A stretch of 33,124 nucleotides of DNA from an uncultured Succinivibrionaceae bacterium (GCA_944389835.1 CALXNU010000019.1:1-33124), one strand, 5' to 3'; numbered from the stretch's first letter, positions 7,501 to 16,435 are shown. Notes: generated by a model from the sequence alone, not told the origin. A program made the numbers and translations.

Positions 7501-10368
7501 ATGCAATTAGATAAGACTTATCAGCCTGAAAATTTTGAAAGTGAAATTTATAAACAATGGGAAGAGCAAGGTTGTTTTAAACCTTCTATGGATAAAAGCC
7601 AACAAGCTTTCTCTATAGCCCTTCCTCCGCCTAACGTTACTGGCTCCTTACACATGGGTCATGCTTTCCAACAAACCATTATGGACAGCCTTATTCGTTT
7701 CCATCGTATGGATGGTGACAATACCTTATGGCAATGCGGTACCGATCACGCAGGTATCGCCACACAAATGGTTGTAGAAAGAAAGCTTGCTGCTGAAGAA
7801 AAACTGACCCGCCATGATTTAGGTCGTGAAAAGTTTATTGAGCGTATTTGGCAATGGCGTAAACAATCAGGTGGTACGATTACCAAGCAAATGCGCCGCT
7901 TAGGAGCCTCTGTTGATTGGAGTCGTGAGAGATTTACCATGGATGAGGGCCTCTCCCGTGCCGTATTAGAGGTCTTTGTGCGCCTTTATGATGAAGATTT
8001 AATCTATCGTGGCAAGCGTTTGGTCAATTGGGATCCAAAACTTCGCACCGCAATTTCAGATCTTGAAGTTGAAAACAAAGAAGTCAAAGGCTTTATGTGG
8101 TATATCCGCTATCCACTTGCAGATGGTCTTAAGACTCAAGAAGGCAAAGACTATCTCATGGTCGCCACTACCCGTCCTGAGACTTTATTAGGCGATACAG
8201 CAGTTGCAGTAAACCCCGAAGATCCAAGATTTAAAGACTTAGTGGGTAAAGAGTTAATTCTCCCTCTCGTTGGTAGAAGAATTAAAATTGTTGCAGACAT
8301 TCACGCTGATATGACCACCGGTACCGGTTGCGTGAAAATCACTCCAGCTCACGATTTTAATGACTATGCCGTAGGTAAAAGACATAGCCTTGCGATGGTG
8401 AATGTTTTAACTGAAGATGCTTGCATTCGCGATGAGGCTCAAGTCTTTAATACTCAAGGTGAATTATCAACTGAGACTACTTCTTATATTCCTGAGGCCT
8501 ATCGTGGCTTAGATAGATTTGTCGCTCGTGAGAAAATTGTTGAAGATCTAAAAACTCAAGGTCTTTTAGATCACATTGAAGATCACACCCTCTCCCAGCC
8601 TTTTGGCGATCGTGGTGGCGTACCAATTGAGCCTATGCTTACCGATCAGTGGTATGTCAGAGCTTCAATTTTAGGCAAAGAAGCCTTACGCGCAGTTGAG
8701 GAAGGTGAAATTAAATTTGTGCCACAACAATACACTAATATGTACTACTCTTGGATGAGAGATCTTCAAGATTGGTGTATTTCACGTCAATTATGGTGGG
8801 GACATAGAATTCCTGCTTGGTATGATGAAAATGGCAAAGTTTATGTAGCCCGCAACGAAAATGAAGTTAGAGAAAAATATCATTTAGGATCTGAGGTAAA
8901 GCTTGTTCAAGACGAAGATGTCTTAGATACTTGGTTCTCCTCTGCGCTTTGGACCTTCTCAACCTTAGGTTGGCCTGATAAAACTCCTGAACTTGAGATG
9001 TTCCATCCAACCTCAGTTTTAGTGACCGGCTTTGATATTATTTTCTTCTGGGTAGCCCGCATGATCATGATGACCATGCACTTTATCAAGGATGAAAATG
9101 GTAAAAGCCAAGTCCCATTTAAGACCGTCTACGTGACAGGCCTCATTCGTGATGAAGAAGGTCAGAAAATGTCTAAATCTAAAGGCAATGTCTTAGATCC
9201 TTTAGATATGATTGATGGTATTGATATTGACTCTCTTGTCTCTAAGCGCACTGCTAATATGATGCAGCCACAAATTGCTCAAAAGATTGCTAAGAGAACT
9301 CAAAAACAATTCCCTCAAGGCATTAAAGCTCACGGCACTGATGCTTTACGCTTTACCTTATGCGCTTTAGCCTCTAATGGTCGTGATATTAACTGGGATA
9401 TGAAGCGTCTTGAAGGCTATCGCAATTTCTGCAACAAGATCTGGAACGCCTCACGCTTTGTGTTAATGAATATTGAAGGCTTTGAGCTTGTAAAACCACA
9501 GGATGAAAATTTAAATATCGCCGATAAATTTATTCTCTCCAAGCTCTCACAAGCTATAAGCGCCATGCGCGATGCCATCAATGCTTATCGCTTTGATCAG
9601 GTAGCCACTATTTTGTATGAGTTTATTTGGAACGAATATTGCGATTGGTATGTTGAATTTACTAAGAGCATTTTAAAAGATCCATCTTTAAGCCAAGACA
9701 AAAAGAATGCTACTGCCTATACCTTAGTTAATGTCTTAGAGACTGTGATGAGAATGGCCCACCCAGTCATGCCTTTTATCACTGAGACTATTTGGCAACA
9801 AACCGCCCCACTTTTAGGCAGAAACAATGAGGCTAAGACCATCATGCTAGCCTCTTATCCTAAAGCTTGTGATTATCTTGTTGATGATTTTGCTCAAGAG
9901 AGCATCGCATGGGTTAAAGAGCTTACCACGGCAGTTAGAAACTTACGTGCTGAGATGAAGGTAAGTCCAAATACCAAGCTTGAGGTGTTATTGCGCGGGG
10001 CAAACGAGCAACAAAAACAATTTACCGACGAGAACTTAAAGCTCATTTTAGCTTTAACTAATTTAACTTCAATTAAGTATGTAGGTGATGAAAAACTTCC
10101 ACCTTGCGCCTCAAAGCCAGTTTTAACCGCTGAAATCTTAATTGAGATGTCCTCTTTAGTAAATAAAGAAGATGAATTAAAGCGTTTAAATGAAATGAAG
10201 AAAAAGCTTGAAGGTAATATTTCCTCAACTCAAGCCCGCTTAAGCAACGAAGCTTTCATAAGCAAGGCACCAGCTAACATCATTGAAGGTGCTAAAGCTC
10301 AGCTTGCTTTAAATCAAAGTCAACTTGATAAGGTTTTAGCTCAAATTAATGAGTTAAATAAGCTCTAA
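7501..10368 (+). CDS. valS: Valyl-tRNA synthetase
   Basis: Class Ia synthetase that charges tRNA-Val and edits mischarged threonine. The 955 residues match bacterial ValRS. The HIGH signature is at 51-54 (HMGH within [13 protein letters not shown]), the connective editing domain spans roughly 200-400 ([13 protein letters not shown]; the [18 protein letters not shown] segment follows), and KMSKS lies at 556-560. An anticodon-binding domain follows, and a C-terminal coiled-coil arm (about 890-955, rich in K, E and L) is characteristic of ValRS. It is divergent from mltG with its own promoter and is followed by a hairpin terminator. Two tRNA-Val genes occur at the far end of the window. Confidence 0.98.
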   Translation: MQLDKTYQPENFESEIYKQWEEQGCFKPSMDKSQQAFSIALPPPNVTGSLHMGHAFQQTIMDSLIRFHRMDGDNTLWQCGTDHAGIATQMVVERKLAAEEKLTRHDLGREKFIERIWQWRKQSGGTITKQMRRLGASVDWSRERFTMDEGLSRAVLEVFVRLYDEDLIYRGKRLVNWDPKLRTAISDLEVENKEVKGFMWYIRYPLADGLKTQEGKDYLMVATTRPETLLGDTAVAVNPEDPRFKDLVGKELILPLVGRRIKIVADIHADMTTGTGCVKITPAHDFNDYAVGKRHSLAMVNVLTEDACIRDEAQVFNTQGELSTETTSYIPEAYRGLDRFVAREKIVEDLKTQGLLDHIEDHTLSQPFGDRGGVPIEPMLTDQWYVRASILGKEALRAVEEGEIKFVPQQYTNMYYSWMRDLQDWCISRQLWWGHRIPAWYDENGKVYVARNENEVREKYHLGSEVKLVQDEDVLDTWFSSALWTFSTLGWPDKTPELEMFHPTSVLVTGFDIIFFWVARMIMMTMHFIKDENGKSQVPFKTVYVTGLIRDEEGQKMSKSKGNVLDPLDMIDGIDIDSLVSKRTANMMQPQIAQKIAKRTQKQFPQGIKAHGTDALRFTLCALASNGRDINWDMKRLEGYRNFCNKIWNASRFVLMNIEGFELVKPQDENLNIADKFILSKLSQAISAMRDAINAYRFDQVATILYEFIWNEYCDWYVEFTKSILKDPSLSQDKKNATAYTLVNVLETVMRMAHPVMPFITETIWQQTAPLLGRNNEAKTIMLASYPKACDYLVDDFAQESIAWVKELTTAVRNLRAEMKVSPNTKLEVLLRGANEQQKQFTDENLKLILALTNLTSIKYVGDEKLPPCASKPVLTAEILIEMSSLVNKEDELKRLNEMKKKLEGNISSTQARLSNEAFISKAPANIIEGAKAQLALNQSQLDKVLAQINELNKL

Positions 10369-10387
10369 TTTAACTTAAACTTGCTTG

Positions 10388-10415
10388 AAGGTAGGGTTCA
10401 TCCCTACCTTTAAAA
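10388..10415 (+). terminator. Terminator-like hairpin after valS
   Basis: A perfect nine-base stem, AAGGTAGGG (10388-10396) and CCCTACCTT (10402-10410), with a five-base loop, 20 bases after the valS stop. The following T run is short (TTT), so termination may be partial. Confidence 0.6.
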
Positions 10416-10507
10416 GATAATTTGTAACATTTTTAAAAACTAAGCTTTCCTTATATTTTCCGAATTCCATTCTCATTTACTGCTACAAGAAAAAGTTAAT
10501 TTTCTAA

Positions 10508-10563
10508 ATTTTTTCAAAAAATGAAACTAAATCACATTTTTGACCTAAAAAGTTTTATATAAT
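10508..10563 (+). promoter_or_regulatory. Promoter and possible operator of the rpiR-nagB unit
   Basis: A perfect TATAAT lies at 10558-10563, about 48 bases before the regulator start, without a convincing -35 at the right distance; TTGACC at 10540 is too close at 12 bases. A perfect inverted repeat with seven-base arms (ATTTTTT, C, AAAAAAT) sits at 10508-10522, a plausible but A/T-biased operator candidate. Confidence 0.4.
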
Positions 10564-10611
10564 AGCCAGCGTTAAAAGTTATTTCTCTTAAGTTAAAAGA
10601 CGAGCTTTACT

Positions 10612-11454
10612 ATGAGCGTTATTGAAAAGCTTAATGCCACAGATCTTAAGCTTTCCAAGTCAGATCGAAGGCTACTTGATTATATTCGCGAGAACGGCTT
10701 AAATGCCTGCTCTGCACCAATCTCTGAAATTGCCCGCTCCTGCGACGTTTCACATGCAACTGTAACGCGTTTTGCCCGCAAATTTGGTTACTCAAGTTTA
10801 AGAAGTTTTAAAATTGATTTAGCAAGAGAACTTGGCTCTGAAGAGAATCAAGGTAGCATTATCTCAGATACCATAGCCTATGATGAACCGTGCAGTGAAA
10901 CTGCCAAAAAGCTTTTACAAATTAACCTTGCAACTTTAAGACAGACTGTAAATGATATTGATCCCAAAGAAGTCGATCTTATTGCAGCTAAAATCTTAAA
11001 AGCCAAAAGGGTCTTCTTTATTGGTATTGGTAATTCAGGTTTTGCCGCCTCAGACTCTGCTTATAAATTTTTACGTACCGGTATTGATGCAAGATCTTGC
11101 ACTGACAGTCATGCCATGATTATTGAGGCCTCCTTAGTTAAAAATGGTGATTTAGTCATTGCCTTTTCAAACTCTGGGGAAACACGCGAAATCCTTAAAG
11201 CTTGCGAAACTGCCAAAATGAATCATGCAAGTATCATTGCCATTACCGCTGATGCAAATTCCTCTTTACATAAACTCTCGGAAATGTCTCTTGTCTATGC
11301 GGTGCGCGAATCGTATATGGAGACTGGTTCTATCAACTCTAAAATCGCGGTGTTTTTCATCGTCGATCTTCTTTTCACAGAAGTGGTAAAGCGTTTAGGC
11401 AAAGATGCTTACAGTACCAAGCAAAAAACTGCTTTGGCTTTAAAAAAAGACTGA
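10612..11454 (+). CDS. RpiR/MurR-family transcriptional regulator (HTH plus SIS domain)
   Basis: Cytoplasmic sugar-phosphate-responsive DNA-binding protein. The 280 residues divide into an N-terminal RpiR-type helix-turn-helix (about 1-80; ISEIARSCDVSHATVTRFARK is the recognition region) and a C-terminal SIS sugar-isomerase-like sensor domain (about 125-255). The latter contains FFIGIGNSGFAA and the phosphosugar-binding SNSGETREI loop. It is encoded 52 bases before nagB on the same strand. By context it probably senses an amino-sugar phosphate and controls nagB, though family members respond to varied ligands (MurNAc-6-P, KDPG, ribose phosphates). I give no gene symbol because the ligand cannot be read from sequence. 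Confidence 0.9.
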   Translation: MSVIEKLNATDLKLSKSDRRLLDYIRENGLNACSAPISEIARSCDVSHATVTRFARKFGYSSLRSFKIDLARELGSEENQGSIISDTIAYDEPCSETAKKLLQINLATLRQTVNDIDPKEVDLIAAKILKAKRVFFIGIGNSGFAASDSAYKFLRTGIDARSCTDSHAMIIEASLVKNGDLVIAFSNSGETREILKACETAKMNHASIIAITADANSSLHKLSEMSLVYAVRESYMETGSINSKIAVFFIVDLLFTEVVKRLGKDAYSTKQKTALALKKD

Positions 11455-11506
11455 AGGCACCGATTTTCCAAACTTTTCCCACAAATTTTAAGGAGATGAT
11501 CTAAAA

Positions 11507-12247
11507 ATGCGTATTTATCGTGCCAAAGACTACAAGGACTTAAGCCGTAAAGCTGCCAATATCCTTTCAGCTCAGGTAATTATTAAGCCCAATTGCGTTT
11601 TAGGATTAGCCACTGGCTCAAGCCCAATTGGTACCTATCAACAATTAATTGAATGGTACAACAAAGGTGATCTTGATTTCTCTGAGGTTACTACTGTAAA
11701 CCTTGATGAGTATCGCGGTCTTGGCATGGAATCAGATCAAAGCTATGTCTACTTCATGCATCACAACTTCTTTGATCATATTAATATTCGCCCTGAGAAT
11801 ATTAATTTACCAAATGGTAAAAACCCAGATGCAGAAGCTGAATGCGCTCGTTATGAAAAAGTCATTCAAGATGTAGGCGGCATTGATATTCAGCTTTTAG
11901 GTATTGGTCGCAATGGCCACATCGGCTTCAACGAGCCAGGTGCTGCTTTTGAGAAAAACACCCACTGCGTTAACTTAACTGAAAGCACAATTGAGGCAAA
12001 TAAGCGCTTCTTCAAGAGCATTGACGATGTACCACGTCAGGCTTATACCATGGGCATTAGCTCAATCATGCATGCTCGCAAGATTTTAATTATCGCCTCA
12101 GGCACTGATAAAGCTCAAGCCATTCATGACGCCTTCTTCGGCCCTGTAACTCCACAGGTTCCAGCATCTGTTTTACAGTTACACCCAGATGTAACCTTAG
12201 TGGCAGACTCTAATGCTTTATCTTTAGTACCTCAAGATTTAATTTAA
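11507..12247 (+). CDS. nagB: Glucosamine-6-phosphate deaminase, short (Bacillus-like) type
   Basis: Converts glucosamine-6-phosphate to fructose-6-phosphate and ammonia, sending amino sugars into glycolysis. Visible motifs are the phosphate loop GLATGSSPIGTY (33-44), the NLDEY acid/base aspartate D67, and LGIGRNGHIGFNEPG with catalytic H138. Where E. coli NagB has aspartate in GNDGH (D141), this protein has asparagine (N136). At 246 aa it is shorter than the roughly 266-aa allosteric enterobacterial enzyme. Both features recall Firmicutes NagB. An AAGGAG motif 11 bases upstream of the ATG supports the start. The RpiR regulator precedes it; a structured non-coding segment and ptsI follow. Confidence 0.95.
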   Translation: MRIYRAKDYKDLSRKAANILSAQVIIKPNCVLGLATGSSPIGTYQQLIEWYNKGDLDFSEVTTVNLDEYRGLGMESDQSYVYFMHHNFFDHINIRPENINLPNGKNPDAEAECARYEKVIQDVGGIDIQLLGIGRNGHIGFNEPGAAFEKNTHCVNLTESTIEANKRFFKSIDDVPRQAYTMGISSIMHARKILIIASGTDKAQAIHDAFFGPVTPQVPASVLQLHPDVTLVADSNALSLVPQDLI

Positions 12248-12254
12248 TAAATCG

Positions 12255-12423
12255 CACTTAAACCCTTATAGAAAGTCTAAGGGAGTAAGTGACAAAACCT
12301 ACAACTTAAAGGTCGTTGTTACTTAGGTAAAAGCGCACCTTACAAAACGCCAACGAAAGTTTGCGTAGAGTTGATGATTAGCTTCTTTATCGCTAAAGCC
12401 CCAAGCCTTGGGGCTTTTTTCTT
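12255..12423 (+). ncRNA. Candidate structured RNA between nagB and ptsI, ending in an intrinsic terminator
   Basis: No reading frame explains this segment, but nearly all of it folds. Helix 1 has six pairs (CACTTA 12255-12260 with TAAGTG 12286-12291), a 2x2 internal loop, then six more (CCCTTA with TAAGGG). Helix 2 is ACCTACAAC (12297-12305) against a bulged partner ending ACTTAGGT (12328). Helix 3 (12348-12365) has a GAAA tetraloop. Helix 4 pairs TTAGC (12378-12382) with GCTAA (12392-12396). The terminator (12395-12423) shares its first two bases with helix 4, so the two may compete. ACCT and AGGT each occur twice, allowing alternative pairings. It could be a nagB 3'-UTR sRNA, an independent sRNA, or an attenuator ahead of ptsI. 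I do not recognise a known RNA family, and no promoter was identified. Confidence 0.5.
12395..12423 (+). terminator. Strong Rho-independent terminator upstream of ptsI
   Basis: A ten-base-pair stem, AAAGCCCCAA with TTGGGGCTTT, has a three-base GCC loop, and its end runs into a T tract (12415-12420). It is one of the best terminators in the window. It separates nagB from ptsI, so ptsI needs either its own promoter or controlled read-through. Confidence 0.88.
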
Positions 12424-12468
12424 TGCAAAAAAAAACTTTGCGCCTATTCACAAGTTAAGCTCTTATCT

Positions 12469-12498
12469 TGTCTTATAAATATTTTCTCTGCTAAGATT
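12469..12498 (+). promoter_or_regulatory. Possible ptsI promoter
   Basis: TTGTCT, an 18-base spacer and TAAGAT lie between the terminator and the ptsI start at 12528. Both boxes are only moderate matches; a TATAAA at about 12474 is an alternative -10. Tentative, but some promoter is expected after the strong terminator. Confidence 0.3.
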
Positions 12499-12527
12499 TA
12501 GCACGGATCAAAAAGAACGGGCAAATC

Positions 12528-14198
12528 ATGGTACACATTGGATCTCAAACAAACGAACGTTTGCCGCACTTACACGGCACTCCAGCAAGCAGAGGTATTG
12601 CCTTTGGCAAAATTGCCTTTTTAAAGCGCAATGCTAAACCTGAAATCAAACACAAAGTAGATGATGTTAAGGCAGAAATAGATCGCTTTGAACAAGCTCG
12701 CGCTAAAGCTATCACTCAACTTGGCAATCTCTATGAAGCCTCCCTTGAAAAGCTTGGTGAACAAAATGCGGTGGTATTTCAAATTCATCAATTAATGCTT
12801 GATGACCCTGACTATGTAAGTCAAATTCATGAAGTCATTACATCAGAGCAAATGAACGCTGAATACGCTGTAGATACCGTAGCGAAGCGTTTTTCCATGA
12901 TGTTTGAATCCATGGATAATGACTATATGAAGGGCAGAGCAGCCGACGTTTTAGATGTTTCAAGGCGCGTTGTTGATATCTTAATTTCTGCAAGTGGCGA
13001 GCCCAAAAATTCGACTTTAAAAAATTACGGCACCTCAGTAATTCTTGCCACCGATGATCTAGCCCCCTCTGAAACTGTTCAATTAGATAAATTTTCCGTA
13101 ACCGGTATTGTCACCTCCCACGGCTCAACTAGATCACATACAGTAATTTTTGCAAGAACTATGGGCATTCCTGCGATCATCAGTGTCGGTGATGCTTTAG
13201 ATGAATCGCTTGAGGGGAAAAATGCCATCTTAGATGGCGGATCGGGTATGTTAATTATTGAACCCGATGAAGAGACTATTGCCTCCTATAAGGAAAGAAA
13301 GAAAACTGAAGATGCCCTACGAGCTCGTTTAGAACAATTTAGAGGCAAAGAGACTCGCACTTTAAGTGGCAGAAAAATTAAACTTTATGCCAATATTGGC
13401 AATGCCGACGATATTGATATTGTAAAAAGCTCTGATGCCGAAGGAATTGGACTTTTTCGCTCTGAGTATATTTACCTCTCCTCAGATGATTTTCCAACTG
13501 AAGAGACGCAATTTAAAATCTACAAACAAGTTTTAGAGAGTATGGAAAATAAGCAAGTTATTATCCGCACTTTAGATATCGGCGCTGATAAAACTGCTCC
13601 CTACTTTACTTTAAAACCTGAAGACAACCCCGCTATGGGAATGCGCGCGGTACGCATTTGCATCACCCGCCCTGAAATCTTTAAAGTTCAATTAAGAGCC
13701 CTCTATCGCGCCTCAGTCTTTGGCAAGCTTGCTATCATGTTTCCAATGATAACCTCAGTTGAAGAGGTTAAAACTTGTCTTAGCATTTGCGAGGAAGTAA
13801 AAGCAGAATTAAAGGCCCAAGAGATTGACTTTGATCCTAATATTGAAATTGGCATTATGATTGAAACTCCTGCTTCAGCGCTAATTTCTGATGAACTTGC
13901 CCCCTATGTTGATTTCTTCTCTATAGGTACTAATGACTTAACGCAATTTACCTTAGCTGTAGACAGACAAAATGCTGATTTAGGTAGATTTTTAAATCCT
14001 TATCATCATGCAGTCATAAGACTTATTGAAATGACGGTAAAAAATGCGCATAATGCCGGAATTTGGGTGGGCGTGTGTGGAGAACTTGCCGCAGATGAAG
14101 GCTTTACTCATGAGTTAATTTCTATGGGCATTGATGAAATGTCAGTGGCCCCATCAAGTGTACTTATGCTTAGAGCCCGCATTTCAACCCTAGGTTAA
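12528..14198 (+). CDS. ptsI: Phosphoenolpyruvate-protein phosphotransferase (PTS enzyme I)
   Basis: Transfers phosphate from phosphoenolpyruvate to HPr, the first step of the sugar phosphotransferase system. The 556 residues show the N-terminal HPr-binding domain, the swivelling histidine domain (phosphorylated histidine probably H204 in TRSHTVIFAR), and a C-terminal PEP-binding TIM barrel. The barrel carries GLFRSEYIYL, RTLDIGADK, IGIMIETPAS, FSIGTNDLTQF and the active-site cysteine C517 in VGVCGE. The histidine loop reads HGSTRSHT rather than the classical GGRTSHT, a modest variation. No ptsH or crr is adjacent. It is followed after 18 bases by a DUF1537 gene in an apparent two-gene operon, which is not the usual ptsI neighbour. 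Confidence 0.95.
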   Translation: MVHIGSQTNERLPHLHGTPASRGIAFGKIAFLKRNAKPEIKHKVDDVKAEIDRFEQARAKAITQLGNLYEASLEKLGEQNAVVFQIHQLMLDDPDYVSQIHEVITSEQMNAEYAVDTVAKRFSMMFESMDNDYMKGRAADVLDVSRRVVDILISASGEPKNSTLKNYGTSVILATDDLAPSETVQLDKFSVTGIVTSHGSTRSHTVIFARTMGIPAIISVGDALDESLEGKNAILDGGSGMLIIEPDEETIASYKERKKTEDALRARLEQFRGKETRTLSGRKIKLYANIGNADDIDIVKSSDAEGIGLFRSEYIYLSSDDFPTEETQFKIYKQVLESMENKQVIIRTLDIGADKTAPYFTLKPEDNPAMGMRAVRICITRPEIFKVQLRALYRASVFGKLAIMFPMITSVEEVKTCLSICEEVKAELKAQEIDFDPNIEIGIMIETPASALISDELAPYVDFFSIGTNDLTQFTLAVDRQNADLGRFLNPYHHAVIRLIEMTVKNAHNAGIWVGVCGELAADEGFTHELISMGIDEMSVAPSSVLMLRARISTLG

Positions 14199-14216
14199 AA
14201 TTTTGAGGATAAACTT

Positions 14217-15536
14217 ATGGCCGAATGTGTCGTAATAGCTGATGAAATCACAGGCGGAAGCGCAGTTGGAGCTCTTCTTGAGAAAAACAATTGCTCAGTA
14301 TGCTCAATTATGAGTGCTAAGGGTTTAAAAGATCCTCAAACAGCAAATTTTGATTGTTTTGTCTATTCCACAAATTCACGCAATTTAACTCAAGAGCAAA
14401 GTTATCAATTAGTCTTTTATGCAGGAAGACTTCTAAAAAATCCTCAAGTAAAAGTCTATGCCAAACGCATTGACCCATCTTTGCGCGGTAATGCTTGCTC
14501 AGAAACCCAAGCCCTCCTTGATGCCTTAGGAGATAATGATCGCGTTGCCATTGTGGTCCCTGCCTTCCCGGCTTTAAAACGCTCAACGGTTGGCGGCTAT
14601 ATCTTAGTTGATGGTAAGCCTTTACAAAAATCTTTAGTGGGTATGGATGAAATTACCCAACAAGCCTCAGGAAGAGTTGCCGATTTATTTACTGAAAAAT
14701 TCCGCTATCATGCAGAAGCCTTGCATTTAAAAGAGTTTTTACACGGCACGGGCTATTTAGCAGAAAGAATTGCCGATTTAGCCTCTCGTGGGGCTCGCGC
14801 TATTGTCTTTGATGCCACCTCTCAAGAGGAAATTAATATGATAGCCGACGCCGTCTTACAATCCGGAATTAAATACCTAGCCGTAGATCCAGGTCCCTTT
14901 ACGGCCACTATTGCCCGCAAAGTTATGCGCGACAGGCAAAATAATGAAGAGCACAAGCCTCGGATCTTTGGCATGATAGGCGGCAGTAATCCTTTAATTT
15001 CAGCTCAAGTTGAACAATTAAGGCTTGAGGAAAAGGTTTTATTAGTCTCGGTGCGCAACAAAGATTTATTAGATGGTGATCAAAAACGCATGGCTGAAAT
15101 TGACCGGGTTGTAAACGAGATTGCCACCCGTTTTTCAGACTATACCGTAGCCTTTGCCGTCTCTGATCATCTTGGGGCGAATACCCAACAGATCTCAGAG
15201 TTTGACAGTTTTCTTTTAAACACCAATCGCACCCGCGTGGAAGCTTTAGACTTAATTTCCACCGCCTATGGTGAGATTGCAAGTGGCGTCTTACAAAAGC
15301 GCAATGATATAAAAGCAGTGTATACCACAGGTGCTGAATATACAGTTGCCGTCTGTCGTGAACTTAAATCACTTGGTCTTAAGATTAAAGGTCAGGTCCT
15401 CCCGCTTACTGCCTATGCGGAGATTTTAGGTGGCAATTACAATGGCTTAAAATATGTCACCACAGCCTCATCAGCAACTGATACTAATACTTTAGTAGAT
15501 GCCATTCAGTATTTAAAACGAAAGTTGGAGATCTAA
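14217..15536 (+). CDS. DUF1537 / four-carbon acid sugar kinase-like protein, diverged ATP-site motifs
   Basis: Related to the four-carbon acid sugar kinase family (OtnK/DtnK type), whose members phosphorylate tetronates or related acids. The N-terminal substrate domain is recognisable: ADEITG (8-13), KRIDPSLRGN (83-92), and the APAFP/TVGGY-like stretch VVPAFPALKRSTVGGYIL. The C-terminal nucleotide domain keeps the overall order, but its hallmark motifs look altered. The GGDT-type motif reads GAEYT (372-376), and the K-G-G-F/M-G segment reads TTASSATD (about 415-422). Length (439 aa) is normal. It lies 18 bases after ptsI and ends at a good terminator. It may be a kinase with unusual motifs or a catalytically weak paralogue acting as a sensor; motif expectations are from memory. 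Confidence 0.75.
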   Translation: MAECVVIADEITGGSAVGALLEKNNCSVCSIMSAKGLKDPQTANFDCFVYSTNSRNLTQEQSYQLVFYAGRLLKNPQVKVYAKRIDPSLRGNACSETQALLDALGDNDRVAIVVPAFPALKRSTVGGYILVDGKPLQKSLVGMDEITQQASGRVADLFTEKFRYHAEALHLKEFLHGTGYLAERIADLASRGARAIVFDATSQEEINMIADAVLQSGIKYLAVDPGPFTATIARKVMRDRQNNEEHKPRIFGMIGGSNPLISAQVEQLRLEEKVLLVSVRNKDLLDGDQKRMAEIDRVVNEIATRFSDYTVAFAVSDHLGANTQQISEFDSFLLNTNRTRVEALDLISTAYGEIASGVLQKRNDIKAVYTTGAEYTVAVCRELKSLGLKIKGQVLPLTAYAEILGGNYNGLKYVTTASSATDTNTLVDAIQYLKRKLEI

Positions 15537-15544
15537 ATTTTAAG

Positions 15545-15574
15545 CCTCCCAATTTTTGGGAGGTAATTTTTTTT
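15545..15574 (+). terminator. Rho-independent terminator after the ptsI-DUF1537 unit
   Basis: Stem CCTCCCAA (15545-15552) with TTGGGAGG (15556-15563), a three-base loop, and an eight-base T run at 15567-15574. Confidence 0.85.
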
Positions 15575-15587
15575 AATTTACAGGAAT

Positions 15588-15615
15588 TTGACTAAATAAA
15601 AAAGCAAGCTATAAT
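15588..15615 (+). promoter_or_regulatory. Promoter of the tRNA-Gly gene
   Basis: TTGACT (15588-15593), a 16-base spacer, and a perfect TATAAT (15610-15615), with a G/C-containing stretch before the tRNA at 15626. Near consensus, as expected for a stable-RNA promoter. Confidence 0.8.
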
Positions 15616-15625
15616 AGGTGCCACT

Positions 15626-15699
15626 GCGGGCGTAGTTCAATGGTAGAACCGGAGCTTCCCAAGCTTCTGACGCGGGTTCGATTCCCGTCGCCCGCTCCA
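15626..15699 (+). tRNA. glyU: tRNA-Gly, anticodon CCC
   Basis: A 74-base cloverleaf with encoded CCA. The acceptor GCGGGCG pairs with CGCCCGC, and the D arm, a five-pair anticodon stem (GGAGC with GCTTC), loop TTCCCAA giving anticodon CCC, and the T arm GGGTTCGATTCCC are all visible. It closely resembles E. coli glyU and reads GGG codons. Confidence 0.96.
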
Positions 15700-15730
15700 C
15701 TCTTTAAATTCCTCTTTTCCCCTTATACAG

Positions 15731-15759
15731 TGGACACTAGCTTTTCTCAAGATTATAAT
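15731..15759 (+). promoter_or_regulatory. Sigma-70 promoter of rnt
   Basis: TGGACA (15731-15736), a 17-base spacer, then perfect TATAAT (15754-15759). Transcription should start near 15766, which argues for the downstream ATG (15803) as the true rnt start. Confidence 0.75.
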
Positions 15760-15802
15760 TAGCGCGCTTTTGTTAGATCTCTCACAAGTTAAAGGTTCAA
15801 TC

Positions 15803-16435
15803 ATGACAAATATTTCAATCCGCGAGCGTTTTAGAACTTTCTTGCCCGTGGTGGTGGATGTAGAAACAGCAGGTTTCAATCCTAAAACTGACGCTCTTTT
15901 AGAAGTGGCCATGATGACCGTTAAGATGGATGAAAAAGGTTTTTTACATCCAGATGAGCTTATGCACTGTAATATTCGCCCCTTTGAAGGATCACAAATT
16001 AACGAAGTTAATATCAAATTTTTAGGCATTGATCCTTTTGATGAAAGTCGTGATCTAAAAGATGAGCGCGAAGGTGTGGTACCGATGTTTAAGGCCATTT
16101 CAAAGCTTGTCAAAAAAGAAGGTTGCACTCGTGCCATCTTAGTTGGCCAAAACGGCTCTTTTGATTTACGCTTTTTAAATGCTTTATGTGAAAGAATTAA
16201 ATACAAGCGCAATCCTTTCCATCAATTTTCAGTCTTCGATACTGCCTCTTTAGCAGGTCTGGTTTACGGACAGACTGTGCTCTCACGCGCCTGTGAGGTT
16301 GCAGGAATTGAATTTGATGATTTAAAAGCGCATGGGGCTGATTATGACACGCAAAAAGAATGTGAATTATTCTGTGCCCTTTACAATCGCTTTACCACCT
16401 ATGCAGGTTTTATTGCCACTTATAGCGACTTATAG
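15803..16435 (+). CDS. rnt: Ribonuclease T
   Basis: DEDDh 3'-5' exoribonuclease that trims the 3' ends of tRNAs, 5S and 23S rRNA. Exo I is DVETAG, exo II is the NGSFD segment, and exo III is HGADYD. The KTDALLEVA, KRNPFHQF, FDTASLAG and GQTVLSRAC stretches match gammaproteobacterial RNase T almost word for word. I start at the ATG at 15803 (210 aa), preceded by AAAGG. The frame is open from a TTG at 15770, but that codon lies at the predicted transcription start and would add 11 non-conserved residues. It follows tRNA-Gly and precedes sodB. RNase T is largely confined to Gammaproteobacteria, which supports the taxonomic guess. Confidence 0.95.
   Translation: MTNISIRERFRTFLPVVVDVETAGFNPKTDALLEVAMMTVKMDEKGFLHPDELMHCNIRPFEGSQINEVNIKFLGIDPFDESRDLKDEREGVVPMFKAISKLVKKEGCTRAILVGQNGSFDLRFLNALCERIKYKRNPFHQFSVFDTASLAGLVYGQTVLSRACEVAGIEFDDLKAHGADYDTQKECELFCALYNRFTTYAGFIATYSDL

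Noticed and set aside
10540..10563. TTGACC plus TATAAT as a complete promoter for the first RpiR gene
   Set aside because: The spacer is only 12 bases, too short for sigma-70; I keep only the -10 box.
14923..15282. A 119-residue minus-strand frame inside the DUF1537 gene (another lies at 14317-14586)
   Set aside because: Antisense shadows of a well-supported coding gene, with no ribosome site or recognisable domain.
15770..15802. Upstream TTG start for rnt
   Set aside because: It coincides with the transcription start predicted from the TGGACA-N17-TATAAT promoter and adds residues not seen in RNase T.
15637..16212. A 191-residue minus-strand frame
   Set aside because: It runs antisense through tRNA-Gly and rnt, both of which are unambiguous.
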